A DNA stretch of 64,000 bases from Phormidium tenue FACHB-886 (GCF_014764505.1 NZ_JACXWX010000002.1:124001-188000), one strand, 5' to 3'; shown: positions 16,359 to 24,929, numbered from the stretch's first letter. Notes: generated from the sequence alone by a model not told the origin. Numbers and translations: made by a program.

Positions 16359-17328
16359 ATGCAAGATTCCACAGAAATTGAAATACTTTCAGATGACATC
16401 TTTTTAGTTTCATATCCCAGGTCGGGCAGCACTTGGCTAAGGTTCTTGATCGCTAGCTATCTAGCCGATCAACAAACTGACTTCTTCAAGTTCATGAGGA
16501 TTGTTCCAGAATTCACTACAGCCCACAGCAGGTCAATCAACTCCAAAATACCAGAATCATTAAAAGTCATTTTCCTTATAACAAGAACTATAGGCGAGTT
16601 GTCTATCTGGTCAGAGATGGACGGAAGGAGCGGTGGATGAGTTCACGCGCTGGAGTAACCATGTCATTTCCTGGTGTAACGCTCCCGTCAAAAGCTTTTT
16701 GCTCCTGAAATACGAGGACATGCAGACTAACTGTGTTCAAGAACTGACCAGGTTTCTGAATTTTTCTAATATTCCCATAGACACTGCCCGGATACAACGC
16801 GTAGTTGCCGCCTGTGAATTCGACAGAATGCAAAAAATTGAAAAAGAACAAACTGCTCTAGCAGGGCTGTTTAGAGATAGTGATACAACCGCTTCCTTTA
16901 TTCGAGAGGGGCGAGCAGGTATATGGATGGAATTCTTCTCCAACGACTTACTAGTCCGGTTCATTGAAGTACACGGAGAAGCCTTGGAGCATTTAGGTTA
17001 TTTGTCTCCCCGAATTACCCAAGCAATCCAGCAGCTCCAGCAAAATTTGCAGCAAGCACAAGCAACACAGCAGCAAGCCGAGGCGGAATTAAAGAAATTG
17101 ACGATCGACTGCCAACAGCTAGGGACCGAGCTACAGCACTCCCAATCGCAAATTCAGCAGCTCCAGCTTACAATCCAGCAAATTGATCGGCAAGCACGGA
17201 AGCGCCGCGGGCACCTGAGAAAGAAAGTTAACAATCTAGAAGCAGAAATTGCGGCAATGAAATCTAGTAAATTTTGGAAACTCAGAAAGCTGTGGTTCCA
17301 GCTCAAAGGAATCTTCGATCCCAACTAG
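16359..17328 (+). pseudogene. Decayed sulfotransferase-domain gene with coiled-coil tail
   Basis: Sulfotransferase remnant spread over three frames. Frame 1 (from ATG 16359) carries the PAPS 5'-phosphosulfate loop SYPRSGSTWLRFL and breaks near 16550. Frame 2 then reads RIIKSHFPYNKNY and RVVYLVRDGRK, the 3'-phosphate-binding motif. From about 16625 frame 3 reads VDEFTRWSNHVISW and FLLLKYEDM, normally C-terminal to the PAPS motif. The usual ~40 residues between VRDGR and this region are missing, so there is a deletion as well as two frame changes. The rest is a Gln-rich coiled coil ending SSKFWKLRKLWFQLKG, a tail seen in cyanobacterial surface-polysaccharide enzymes. The 3' part could still be translated from GTG 16633. 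A sequencing error alone would not explain the missing block. Confidence 0.83.
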
Positions 17329-17525
17329 GAGCGAGTTACGTTCTGAGTTGGATGATATTACGCGATGAATCGAGATTCTCGCTGTGCAAAACTTCTACAC
17401 AAAAAAGCTTGTCCTCACCAATTTACCCATTCCAAAATTCCCCTTTGTACCCAACTGGGATAAACTCAAATCGCACCTCTCCACGGTGGCACGATCGATC
17501 CCAGCAGGTGATTCGGGGAATCAAT

Positions 17526-17840
17526 ATGAATTTAGGAGTATTTGCGGCGGTTGCCTATGGCATCCTGGCGATCGCTGGCGGCATCTTTGGTTATGTCAAA
17601 GCTAGAAGCAAGCCCTCTTTGATTTCGGGAATTGTCAGCGGGTTGCTGTTGCTGTTGGGCGGGTTGGGACAGCAGCAGGGAATGAGTTGGGGACTGCTGC
17701 TGTCCGTCGGGGTAACGATCGTCCTGATCGTGGTTTTCGCAATCCGCTTTGCCAAAACGCGCAAGTTTATGCCTGCCGGATTGATGATTCTGGCGGGCAT
17801 CTTGGCGCTTGTGGGACTGCTATCCGCCTCAGCGGGGTGA
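17526..17840 (+). CDS. TMEM14/FAX-like small membrane protein
   Basis: A 104-residue protein with four hydrophobic segments and the glycine-rich pattern of the TMEM14 (UPF0136) family: AVAYGILAIAGGIFGYVKA, then SLISGIVSGLLLLLGG, then VGVTIVLIVVFAIRFAKTRK, then FMPAGLMILAGILALVGL. Plastid relatives (FAX1) are linked to fatty-acid export; a similar role here is only inferred. I chose ATG 17526, which opens directly into the first membrane segment. A longer in-frame version from 17274 runs through the sulfotransferase tail and is not credible. It ends 5 bp before the convergent lycopene-cyclase gene. Confidence 0.85.
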   Translation: MNLGVFAAVAYGILAIAGGIFGYVKARSKPSLISGIVSGLLLLLGGLGQQQGMSWGLLLSVGVTIVLIVVFAIRFAKTRKFMPAGLMILAGILALVGLLSASAG

Positions 17841-17845
17841 GGGGT

Positions 17846-19927
17846 TCAAACGTTAGAGACTGGCGTTGATTCGGGTTGGGTCGATCGCCCTCTGCCCCCC
17901 TGCTGTAGTTCAGCCAGCGGCTTGCCCATGCCATAAGTCAGCGCATAGCTTTGAGCCAGTAGCCATAGCCACACCGCTGGATAGCGCGGTTCTAGCCAAG
18001 GTTGGATCGATCGCGCAAACGCAGGAACCCAGGCAAATAGCCAGCTCAGCAAAGCGCTCATCGTGAAATTCAGGTAGCTTCCTACCCAGCGGATCAGGTC
18101 TTTAGCGCCTGCTAGCTCCCAGATCCATAGCAGCAGTGCTGGATTTTGCAATGCCGCTTTGATCGCCATTCGGTTAAAGGGTATCCAGCCTGCCCGGTCT
18201 TTGATGAAGCGATCGGCGACCGCAGGGGTCTCGTTTGCCAGAATTCCAAAGAATGTATTCAGCATCGAGTTAACCCGTTGGGCGGCAATCGTTTTGCCCG
18301 TGGGAACCATCATCCCTTTGGAGAATAACCAGGTGACGGCAATGTTGCTTTGAAACGCCCGGATTTGGTTAAGGTGCTTGGCATCTAGCAAATCATGCCG
18401 CAGGGCAGTATCAAGCAGATCGGTGAGGCGCGGCAGATTGCGCACCAGAGAGCCAAACCCTGTGAACACCAGCGGCGACTGCAGCGATGCCGCATCGCCG
18501 ATCGCCACTAGCCGATCAAATGCCACTTGGCGATCGCCGCTGCGGATGCTGAAATAGCCAGGAATATAGCCAAACGTTGCTTTGCGCCACTTCAGCTTGT
18601 CCAAGTCGCAGCGGCGATACTCCGGCAAAATGGTGAAAAAGTCTTCATACATTTCTAACAGCGAACCGGGATTCGCCGGATGCACCTGATGGTAGTGAAA
18701 TAGATAAAAAGTTAACTCTTCGTCTCTGCCCGGAAACAGCTCCCAAATTAGCTGTCTCCCCCGCGAGAGATCGCCGTGCGTATTCAGCACATCTCCATAG
18801 TTGGAATCCCACACTCCGGGTTCAAAGCCGCTTTCAATCACAGCGCCCACGGTAGGACAAACGCTGTCGAACGCGCGACCGTGGTTGAGCTGCCAAGCGA
18901 TCGGCGATGCAGTTCCCATGGCATCGACCAGCAAGCGTGCAGTTGTGTGTCGTGCCGCTTGGGTAGGCAAATGCTTTGTCTGCACGGTGACCGTTTGCGT
19001 TCCCACCTCTGCCCGCAAAAACTCTGTCTCATCCCAGATTTCGCCACCATGCGCTCGCAGCTTTTCGCCGCACAGCTTTAAGAATTTCTCGGCATCGATC
19101 GCTATGTTCAGCACGGTTGGGGTATGTAGCACAGGCGCTTTCGCCTGAGGCGGGTTGTTCGCATCAAAAAATTTATTAAACCCGTCCACATACTCGCGGG
19201 CAATGACGCTTTCAAACTCGGCAGAGGTAAATAGCCCCAAATCGATCAGCGTCTGGAATTCTGCCCGTGAAATATTCCACTCGCGGTTCATCCGTCCAAA
19301 CGACAGTCGCTCTAGCAGCAACACTCGATAGCCCAGCCGCGCCATTACTGCCGCATGGATGACGCCCAACGCCCCACCTACGTAAATCAAATCATAGGAG
19401 GTGGGTACAGCGCTGACGGCATCCGTTTGCCGAAACACCACTTGCTTTGGAGTCTGCGGGTTTCTGACGCCTTCCCGCCAGCGCTGCTCCCACCAGTAGA
19501 CCCGGTTGAGGTCATATTCGCCGTTGGGAATAGCGCGAAAATAGTGGACAGTCTTGGGGTAGTAAGGAGCGAGCGCCTCGAAGATCGACTGCTGCGGGTC
19601 GAGCGCCGGAGGTTCTGGGTAGCGCTGCGGAAACTGGAGCTGTAAGGCGGCTTTTAGCTGCTGCAAAATTTGCCGCTCTCGAGGTAGGGGCTGGTCTGCC
19701 CAGCGGAACGCCTTCAAGTAGGTGGTGCGCTGTAGCGACCAGACGAAGATCGAGAGTTCATTTGGCAAGGCTGCAGGGACACCTGTGCCGTCTGCAAAGC
19801 TGACCTGCACCCCGTTGGGAGTCGATCGCTGCTCAACGCCTGCCAGCCCAAGCTGAAATTGCTGTAGCCACTGGCGTACAGCCGCTGTATCTGGCGTTGG
19901 AACCTCAAGGTATAGAACTTCTCGCAT
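17846..19927 (-). CDS. cruA: CruA-type lycopene cyclase / FAD-dependent oxidoreductase
   Basis: A 693-residue flavoprotein of the CruA/CruP family, which in cyanobacteria and green sulfur bacteria cyclises lycopene to carotenes. A Rossmann motif YDLIYVGGALGVIHAAVMA sits near residue 185, followed by the family block FGRMNREWNISRAEFQTLID and the substrate-side segment NNPPQAKAPVLHTPTVLNI. A second FAD motif is LVAIGDAASLQSPLVFTGFG. The C-terminus has hydrophobic helices (YLNFTMSALLSWLFAWVPAF) that fit membrane association. CruP is the main alternative; length and the NREWNISR context made me prefer CruA. It is monocistronic, converging on the TMEM14-like gene. Confidence 0.78.
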   Translation of the reverse strand: MREVLYLEVPTPDTAAVRQWLQQFQLGLAGVEQRSTPNGVQVSFADGTGVPAALPNELSIFVWSLQRTTYLKAFRWADQPLPRERQILQQLKAALQLQFPQRYPEPPALDPQQSIFEALAPYYPKTVHYFRAIPNGEYDLNRVYWWEQRWREGVRNPQTPKQVVFRQTDAVSAVPTSYDLIYVGGALGVIHAAVMARLGYRVLLLERLSFGRMNREWNISRAEFQTLIDLGLFTSAEFESVIAREYVDGFNKFFDANNPPQAKAPVLHTPTVLNIAIDAEKFLKLCGEKLRAHGGEIWDETEFLRAEVGTQTVTVQTKHLPTQAARHTTARLLVDAMGTASPIAWQLNHGRAFDSVCPTVGAVIESGFEPGVWDSNYGDVLNTHGDLSRGRQLIWELFPGRDEELTFYLFHYHQVHPANPGSLLEMYEDFFTILPEYRRCDLDKLKWRKATFGYIPGYFSIRSGDRQVAFDRLVAIGDAASLQSPLVFTGFGSLVRNLPRLTDLLDTALRHDLLDAKHLNQIRAFQSNIAVTWLFSKGMMVPTGKTIAAQRVNSMLNTFFGILANETPAVADRFIKDRAGWIPFNRMAIKAALQNPALLLWIWELAGAKDLIRWVGSYLNFTMSALLSWLFAWVPAFARSIQPWLEPRYPAVWLWLLAQSYALTYGMGKPLAELQQGGRGRSTQPESTPVSNV

Positions 19928-20188
19928 TACAAATTCTAAAACTCCAATTAAATGCTGACAGAGATTAATAAATTTCTAGTGAATAAGTGTTGACAGCTCC
20001 AAAAAGTGCGCTACACTTCCCGATACATTCTCCTATTTAACTAAGAAACTTTACACGTTTCTCATAATTCTTGAGAATGCACCTCCGGTCTATCTTCGGC
20101 TTGCACTTTGGTTTTGTGGAAGGCAGATCGCCCTTTTCAACCAGGACATGAAGCAGCACTGAGGTACACCCCTTTCACGGCATCAGCA

Positions 20189-20422
20189 ATGAATTATCCC
20201 ATCCCGGCAAACCCTCAAGAAATACTTAATCTTGGTCAAAAGCAGATCAATGAAGAATTGATTGCGACTGCGATCGCCGGTGTCGTGCAAATTGCCCGCT
20301 CCAAAGGGCAATCGCTAGAGGATCTAACGGCTGAAGTATTAGCCGACGACAGCCTACTCGATCGCGAATCTCGTCGCCGTCTCAGTGATATTGTGGCGCA
20401 AGCTTGGCAAACACTGCCTTAA
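20189..20422 (+). CDS. Small conserved cyanobacterial protein
   Basis: A 77-residue protein, not recognised by name. It begins MNYPIPANPQEILNLGQKQI and is largely alpha-helical and acidic (SLEDLTAEVLADDSLLD, then RRRLSDIVAQAWQTLP). No signal or membrane segment. I chose ATG 20189 over upstream starts because the sequence before it (from 20108) has no coding character. It sits alone upstream of dps in the same direction, 142 bp away. Confidence 0.65.
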   Translation: MNYPIPANPQEILNLGQKQINEELIATAIAGVVQIARSKGQSLEDLTAEVLADDSLLDRESRRRLSDIVAQAWQTLP

Positions 20423-20564
20423 TGCGCCCTATTCGCTCAATTTCGCTGCATTGTTAGCATATCCTTACAAAATCTCAACCCTTTGCGCCATTCTCTGAGT
20501 TTTCAACTATGGTGGGGCTAATAGTCTCTTGTGGTTGTAAATTAAATTTCTCAGAGGGGGGCTT

Positions 20565-21155
20565 ATGGGTAGCAATGGTCGGACGCAACATCTGCATCCT
20601 ACACGAATTGATTTGCCGCAAAACATGCGGGAAGAGGTAATCGCCATCCTCAACCAGTCTCTAGCCTCCACGCTTGACCTAAAAACTCAGGTCAAGCAAG
20701 CCCATTGGAATGTTAAAGGGATGGATTTTTATCAGCTCCATGAGCTGTTTGATGAGCTGGCATCGGAGCTAGAAGAGTTCATTGACTTAATTGCCGAGCG
20801 CGTCACCGCCTTAGGTGGCACAGCGATGGGCACGGCTCGGGTTGCCGCCAGCAGTTCTATCCTGCCAGAATACCCGTTTAACATTTTAGACGGCAAAGAC
20901 CACGTCACAGCGCTTGCCGATCGCTATGCGCTCTATGCCAAAGAACTCCGCACGGCGATCGACACTACAGATGACCTGGGAGATGCCGATACTGCCGATC
21001 TCTACACCGAGATTTCGCGGGTAATCGACAAACGCCTCTGGTTCCTAGAAGCTCATCTGCAGGCTTCAGTCCAAACCATTTCGCTTAACGGGGTTGAGAC
21101 GAACGGCAAAAGTGGCGAAGCCAAAGACAAGAAGGGCAGGACCAAAAGTAAGTAG
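20565..21155 (+). CDS. dps: Dps-family ferritin-like DNA-protection protein
   Basis: Iron-storing, DNA-binding dodecamer that protects against oxidative stress. The 196-residue protein has the Dps ferroxidase pattern KQAHWNVKGMDFYQLHELFD followed by ELEEFIDLIAERVTALGG, which supplies the His, Asp and Glu ligands at the subunit interface. The last ~20 residues are Lys-rich (GEAKDKKGRTKSK), a tail that in other Dps proteins binds DNA. The start ATG follows AGAGGGGGG, a strong ribosome site. An 8-bp inverted repeat CTGCCCTG / CAGGGCAG lies at 21178-21218 behind the gene. Confidence 0.95.
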   Translation: MGSNGRTQHLHPTRIDLPQNMREEVIAILNQSLASTLDLKTQVKQAHWNVKGMDFYQLHELFDELASELEEFIDLIAERVTALGGTAMGTARVAASSSILPEYPFNILDGKDHVTALADRYALYAKELRTAIDTTDDLGDADTADLYTEISRVIDKRLWFLEAHLQASVQTISLNGVETNGKSGEAKDKKGRTKSK

Positions 21156-21231
21156 AAGTAGAAAGGTAAGTAGTTAGCTGCCCTGACCCATCTGTTTGCG
21201 GCTGGTTTAACAGGGCAGGCTGATAAACCTT

Positions 21232-21266
21232 TAGCTTGATAGACTAGAGTAGCTTGATAGACTAGA
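21232..21266. repeat. 18-bp tandem repeat in the rpoZ leader
   Basis: TAGCTTGATAGACTAGAG at 21232-21249 is followed directly by TAGCTTGATAGACTAGA at 21250-21266. It ends 26 bp before rpoZ. Each unit contains TAGACTAGA, near -10-like AT-rich sequence, so two overlapping promoters or operators are possible. Confidence 0.85.
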
Positions 21267-21292
21267 AAGAATCACTTTAGCGAGTTCCGTTC

Positions 21293-21535
21293 ATGAAGCA
21301 AGTTTCTGTGCTGAAGCGCTCCGCGCTAGACACCGCTCAACTAATGCGGCGAGCCGAAGATTTGATCGGCGCTGCCTCCAACCGCTACCGCATCACTGTA
21401 CAAGTAGCAAATCGGGCACAGCGCCGTCGCTTTGAGGAATTTGACAGCCTGGACGACCCCAAAATGAAACCCGTCATTCGGGCGATCATCGAAATGTCTG
21501 ATGAGCTAACGCAGCCAGAGATTATTGGCGAATAG
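21293..21535 (+). CDS. rpoZ: RNA polymerase omega subunit
   Basis: Small subunit that helps assemble RNA polymerase, in cyanobacteria around the split gamma/beta-prime subunits. The 80-residue protein shows the omega signature [20 protein letters not shown] followed by ANRAQRRR. Length agrees with cyanobacterial RpoZ. It is monocistronic and ends at a perfect 14-bp hairpin. Confidence 0.93.
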   Translation: MKQVSVLKRSALDTAQLMRRAEDLIGAASNRYRITVQVANRAQRRRFEEFDSLDDPKMKPVIRAIIEMSDELTQPEIIGE

Positions 21536-21587
21536 GCCACTGAATTTAATCTGTCTTGGTCTGGCAATAGCCGATTAGGACCATTTC

Positions 21588-21626
21588 TTATTGGGAGCCA
21601 TACCGCATGGCTCCCAATAAAATTTT
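21588..21626 (+). terminator. Intrinsic terminator after rpoZ
   Basis: Perfect 14-bp stem TTATTGGGAGCCAT / ATGGCTCCCAATAA with a 5-nt loop, followed by AATTTT, 52 bp after the rpoZ stop. Confidence 0.88.
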
Positions 21627-21736
21627 GGAGCGATGGTATCGCCACGGCGGTTAAAGTAAGAACATCATTGTGTTGTGGTCGCAAGCGTAATGGCGACAGC
21701 TATACTTGATCGGCTAGCGCTGTAGCGGATAGGGCA

Positions 21737-22366
21737 ATGGGCAAAACAAAATTTGGATTCTGGACAAGGATACAGAGGCGATCGAGCCACCGCCAACTCC
21801 TCCGAGCTGCCTGCCTCTTTCTGGTTGTGGGGCTGCTGGTGCTGATGACTCGATCGCCCGTAACCGCCCAGCCTGCCATTAGAACTGACGACCTGTGGCG
21901 GCAGGTTTATCAGCTTGTGCCAGAGCTGCCGTTAGAGAACCAGTACGTCAATCAAGAGACGGGCAATGTGTCGGAAAATAACACGTTGATTAGCCGTTTA
22001 ATCCGCTATCACCTCAACACCAAAGGGCGTCCTCCACTCTACCGACTAGATTGGAAGCTGACCTTGGCAGACTACCTCGGCGCAAACGAGCGAATTTCTA
22101 CGTCGGTTTATCCGGGTGCTGACGTCCTCCGCCCCAATCCGGTGCAGGGAGACATTGCTGCTATTCAAAAGCTGAACCGCACTCAGCGAGATGCCCTTGT
22201 GCAAGCGCTGGTGACAGTTTTCAACCAAACTGTGTCTCAAGTTAATCCTGTGGCTGCTCCATCGCCACAGCCACAGCCTACTCTAGCTCCTAGCCCTGCC
22301 CCTAACAACACAGCTCCCCGCCGAGAGCCCCGCCCCGGCGATGCTCAACTGCTGATTACGCCTTAG
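21737..22366 (+). CDS. Exported hypothetical protein with Pro-rich tail
   Basis: A 209-residue protein with an N-terminal signal or anchor (LLRAACLFLVVGLLVLMT, then RSPVTAQPA, a plausible cleavage site). The middle part (DDLWRQVYQLVPELPLENQY, then ENNTLISRLIRYHLNTKGRP) looks like a small folded domain common in cyanobacteria but unnamed to me. The last ~45 residues are Pro/Ala-rich (PSPQPQPTLAPSPAPNN), suggesting a flexible periplasmic tail. It is 42 bp upstream of the DUF1818 gene and may be co-transcribed with it. Confidence 0.72.
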   Translation: MGKTKFGFWTRIQRRSSHRQLLRAACLFLVVGLLVLMTRSPVTAQPAIRTDDLWRQVYQLVPELPLENQYVNQETGNVSENNTLISRLIRYHLNTKGRPPLYRLDWKLTLADYLGANERISTSVYPGADVLRPNPVQGDIAAIQKLNRTQRDALVQALVTVFNQTVSQVNPVAAPSPQPQPTLAPSPAPNNTAPRREPRPGDAQLLITP

Positions 22367-22408
22367 CCTTAGTTCACCTCAAGCCATCGTCCTTCTAAAC
22401 ACTGCTCC

Positions 22409-22774
22409 ATGCCACTCCAACTGAAACAAGGCACAGACTGGCGCTTGGGTTGGAATCCAGAAGCAGAAGTTTTCACTGGGCTGGTGGGAACTGACGCATG
22501 GGCAATTGAACTGACCGAAGCAGAGCTAGAAGATTTCTGTCGCCTGATTGTGCAAATTTCAGAAACAATGCAGCAGCTTAGCTCAGAGCTGATGGACGAA
22601 GAGCGCATTAGCTGTGAAGTGGAAAGCGAGCGACTGTGGCTGAAAGCCGAAGGATTTCCTCATGCTTTTAACCTGCGTCTGATTGTGCTGACGGGTCGCC
22701 GCGCCGAAGCAGCTTGGACAGAAGCGGCTGTTCCAGACTTAATTCAAGCGGCACAAACTCTGAAGGTGTTCTAA
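22409..22774 (+). CDS. DUF1818 family protein
   Basis: A 121-residue soluble protein of a family largely restricted to cyanobacteria and plastids. Family features are WRLGWNPEAEVFTGLVG, WAIELTEAELEDFCRL, LMDEERISCEVESERLWL and the closing AVPDLIQAAQ. Function is not known. It follows the exported hypothetical in the same direction. Confidence 0.85.
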   Translation: MPLQLKQGTDWRLGWNPEAEVFTGLVGTDAWAIELTEAELEDFCRLIVQISETMQQLSSELMDEERISCEVESERLWLKAEGFPHAFNLRLIVLTGRRAEAAWTEAAVPDLIQAAQTLKVF

Positions 22775-22890
22775 GCTTAAGCTTGCCTTATCGATCTCCT
22801 GACGATCTGCAAAAAATTTAGAATCCACGCCTAACCTTTCTAATTTTTGCGTTCCAAATGCTATGCTTGAAAAGCACTAAACGAGTGCAT

Positions 22891-22964
22891 CGGGGCGTAG
22901 CGCAGCTTGGTAGCGCACTACTTTGGGGTAGTAGGGGTCGTGGGTTCAAATCCCGCCGCTCCGA
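22891..22964 (+). tRNA. tRNA-Pro(GGG)
   Basis: 74-nt cloverleaf. Acceptor CGGGGCG pairs with CGCTCCG (one G-U), the D arm is GCGCAGCTTGGTAGCGC, the anticodon stem CTACT/AGTAG encloses the loop TTGGGGT with anticodon GGG, and the T arm is GTGGG TTCAAAT CCCGC. Discriminator A; CCA not encoded. A hairpin terminator follows 6 nt downstream. Confidence 0.93.
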
Positions 22965-22970
22965 TTGATT

Positions 22971-22998
22971 GAAAGCCGCTTTTTAAGCGGCTTTCGGT
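22971..22998 (+). terminator. Terminator after tRNA-Pro
   Basis: 11-bp stem GAAAGCCGCTT / AAGCGGCTTTC around a 3-nt loop, followed by GGTGTTTT. Its left arm resembles that of the rpiA terminator (GAAAGCCGC). Confidence 0.75.
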
Positions 22999-23114
22999 GT
23001 TTTAAAGTCTGTTTTGCTGATGGCAACAAAACCTCTCCATTAACGCGCATGAAACGCGGAAGCCCCGGATTACGGAGCTTCTACATGAAAAGTCTTCACT
23101 TTAGCTAGTTAGAG

Positions 23115-23197
23115 TTAGGACAAACCTTTTGGTGTAAAAGTCCTGCGTAGCGGAACTTTTACACAAAAGAATTTTAATCCAGGTGCGTAGCACCCTA
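23115..23197 (+). repeat. MITE-like palindromic repeat, copy A
   Basis: Member of a dispersed family in this window. It reads TTAGGACAAACC...GGTGTAAAAGTCC, then an inverted arm GGAACTTTTACACAAAAGAA, then TTTTAATCCAGG and the right end TGCGTAGCACCCTATA. The inner arms GTGTAAAAGT (23132-23141) and ACTTTTACAC (23155-23164) are a perfect 10-bp inverted repeat. It abuts the 3' end of tRNA-Leu. Confidence 0.75.
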
Positions 23198-23199
23198 TA

Positions 23200-23283
23200 T
23201 GGGGGCAGAGGGACTTGAACCCTCACGACTTCATCAGTCAACGGATTTTAAGTCCGCAGCGTCTACCATTCCGCCATGCCCCC
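23200..23283 (-). tRNA. tRNA-Leu(UAA), intronless
   Basis: 84-nt class II tRNA on the minus strand. Acceptor GGGGGCA pairs with TGCCCCC, the anticodon stem GCGGA/TCCGT encloses CTTAAAA with anticodon TAA, there is a long variable arm, and the T arm is GAGGG TTCAAGT CCCTC. Many cyanobacterial trnL(UAA) genes carry a group I intron in the anticodon; here the loop is uninterrupted. CCA is not encoded. Confidence 0.93.
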
Positions 23284-23543
23284 AAGGTCTGCAGTCCTAA
23301 ATTAGCCAGGAATGCGATCGGAGTTCAAACATTATTGCATTACTCTGTCGCGAGTTTAAGCAATAAATGGGTTTTGCTTAATTTATCTTGTCACGTTTGC
23401 CGACGGCATCGGTTAAATATTATCGGTTAAATGTCATGCCCACAGACTAATCGCCTGCAATGGCTTTAGCTGAACGGCGTTGTGAAGCATCCAAAGCTTT
23501 GAGTATCACGCTCACAACCGCAGTCTAACCGCCACCAGTCTTG

Positions 23544-24083
23544 CTAGAAGCGAACGCCCAAACCGCCCTGCACCGAAGCTGCTGTGCCGCCCTCATCGCG
23601 ATAAGCATCGAAGGCGATCACTGCATTACCAAACAGAACTAGGTCGCTGTAGGGAAAGGTATAGTCGATACCGGGTTGAATGACGAAGCTGGTTTGGTCG
23701 CCTAGCACAGATGCTTCGTCGCCATTGCCCGTCTGGAAGGCAACACCTGCTCCAATGTAGGCATCTGTTTGCCAGTTGAGCGGGATGTCATAGGAAACCG
23801 TTGGGACGATCGCCGTGCTGTCGCTGATTAAAGCTTGGGCACGCAAGGAGATCGGCACTTCTAGCAGCCGATAGCGCACCGCCACCACACCCCCTGCCTG
23901 ATTGCCGTCACCGCTATCGTTATCGCTAACCCCAAGCGAACCCCCGACACCGATATAGCTGCCATATGCTGCTTGGGCAGAAGCGGGGGCAGGATGGGTC
24001 ATTAACAGCCCTGCTCCTAGCGCTAGGCTAGTCAGCGCTGCTAAACCCGCAGGTTTGCCACGCCGATCGAATGGATTGTGCAT
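23544..24083 (-). CDS. Outer-membrane beta-barrel-like exported protein
   Basis: A 179-residue protein with a signal peptide (SLALGAGLLMTHPAPASA, cleavage after ASA) followed by alternating amphipathic strands rich in Gly, Tyr and Asp (YGSYIGVGGSLGVSDNDSGD, DAYIGAGVAFQTGNGDEA) and ending GGLGVRF with the C-terminal Phe typical of outer-membrane barrels. Similar small barrels are common in cyanobacteria; the role is unknown. I chose ATG 24083, which follows GAGGAG; an upstream start at 24158 would add residues before the signal peptide. Four pairs of strands could make an eight-stranded barrel (inference). Confidence 0.78.
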   Translation of the reverse strand: MHNPFDRRGKPAGLAALTSLALGAGLLMTHPAPASAQAAYGSYIGVGGSLGVSDNDSGDGNQAGGVVAVRYRLLEVPISLRAQALISDSTAIVPTVSYDIPLNWQTDAYIGAGVAFQTGNGDEASVLGDQTSFVIQPGIDYTFPYSDLVLFGNAVIAFDAYRDEGGTAASVQGGLGVRF

Positions 24084-24451
24084 GAGAAGTCTCCTCGACA
24101 GAGATAAAGTTGCTACTAGATCTGAGTATTTTTGGAAGCGTGAATAGTAGCACAGCAAAGCTGTGCTGTAATTCGCACAAAAGATCTAATAGACAACAAA
24201 CAATAGCTCAATCCTAAGGGAAATTCCACTATATATCCAGTTAAAGCCTGATTTCGAGCCTTCGGAACTAGATATATAGCGTTTTTTGGCAGTTAAAGAA
24301 GTTTCAAGGAAGTTGATTTTATCTCAATCTTTGCGGTGTAATTGTGGCGCTATGCGCCTGCATTAAAATTCTTTTTGTGTAAAAATTTTGTCCTACTGTA
24401 TGCACGTAGCGCTATATCTTTGCAGGGTGATTGTGGCTGATTGTGGCTGGC
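24084..24451. other. Intergenic region with MITE-like repeat B
   Basis: Promoter side of the outer-membrane protein gene and 3' side of ureB. It holds CTATATATC (24229-24237) facing GATATATAG (24271-24279), and the repeat copy at 24346-24417. No gene seen. Confidence 0.6.
24346..24417 (-). repeat. MITE-like palindromic repeat, copy B
   Basis: Reverse orientation relative to copy A. On the minus strand it reads ATAGCGCTACGTGCATAC, then AGTAGGACAAA, then TTTTTACACAAAAAGAATTT and TAATGCAGGCGCATAGCGCC. It lacks part of the central palindrome of copies A and C and shows the terminal inverted repeat clearly. Confidence 0.78.
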
Positions 24452-24835
24452 TCACTTCTTCTTCTTACTGCCTTTCTTCTTGCCCCCAAGCTTATCAGCG
24501 CTGCCAGCATCAGCAGTATTAGCGACTGCATCCAGTGCGCCATTAATTAGCCCATTTAGCCCATACACCTGCCGACTACCCACAAACGGCACAAGAGTCA
24601 CCTGCCGTTCATCTCCCGGCTCAAATCGCACTGCTGTTCCGGCTGGAATATCTAGCCGCATTCCTTTTGCTTGGTCTCGATCGAACGACAGCGCCCGATT
24701 CACCTCAAAAAAGTGAAAATGTGAGCCAACTTGAATGGGACGATCGCCCGTGTTAGCTACGGTCAGCGTTACCGTCTGGCGTCCAGCATTAAGCTCAATC
24801 TCGCCAGGTTCGACAAACAGCTCTCCAGGAATCAT
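24452..24835 (-). CDS. ureB: Urease beta subunit, with Lys-rich tail
   Basis: Structural subunit of nickel urease; the active site is in UreC, which is not in this window. Residues ~1-100 match Ure[61 protein letters not shown] and [20 protein letters not shown]. The protein is 127 residues, with ~25 extra C-terminal residues ending [12 protein letters not shown], an unusual basic tail. Neither ureA nor ureC is adjacent; urease genes can be scattered in cyanobacteria. The gene stands alone downstream of the PMT-family glycosyltransferase. Confidence 0.94.
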   Translation of the reverse strand: MIPGELFVEPGEIELNAGRQTVTLTVANTGDRPIQVGSHFHFFEVNRALSFDRDQAKGMRLDIPAGTAVRFEPGDERQVTLVPFVGSRQVYGLNGLINGALDAVANTADAGSADKLGGKKKGSKKKK

Positions 24836-24929
24836 AGGGCTTCAGGTGCAAGACTGTAGGAATTGTAATAGATTTTGCTCTGGAGAGCGATTGTTGGTAT
24901 CCCGATCGCAACCTTGAGATTTCAAGGTT

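Noticed and set aside
16633-17328. Intact separate gene for the C-terminal sulfotransferase part
   Set aside because: It starts in the middle of the sulfotransferase domain without the PAPS 5' loop; better treated as part of a pseudogene.
22369-22608. Minus-strand ORF opposite DUF1818
   Set aside because: Antisense shadow of a recognised conserved gene.
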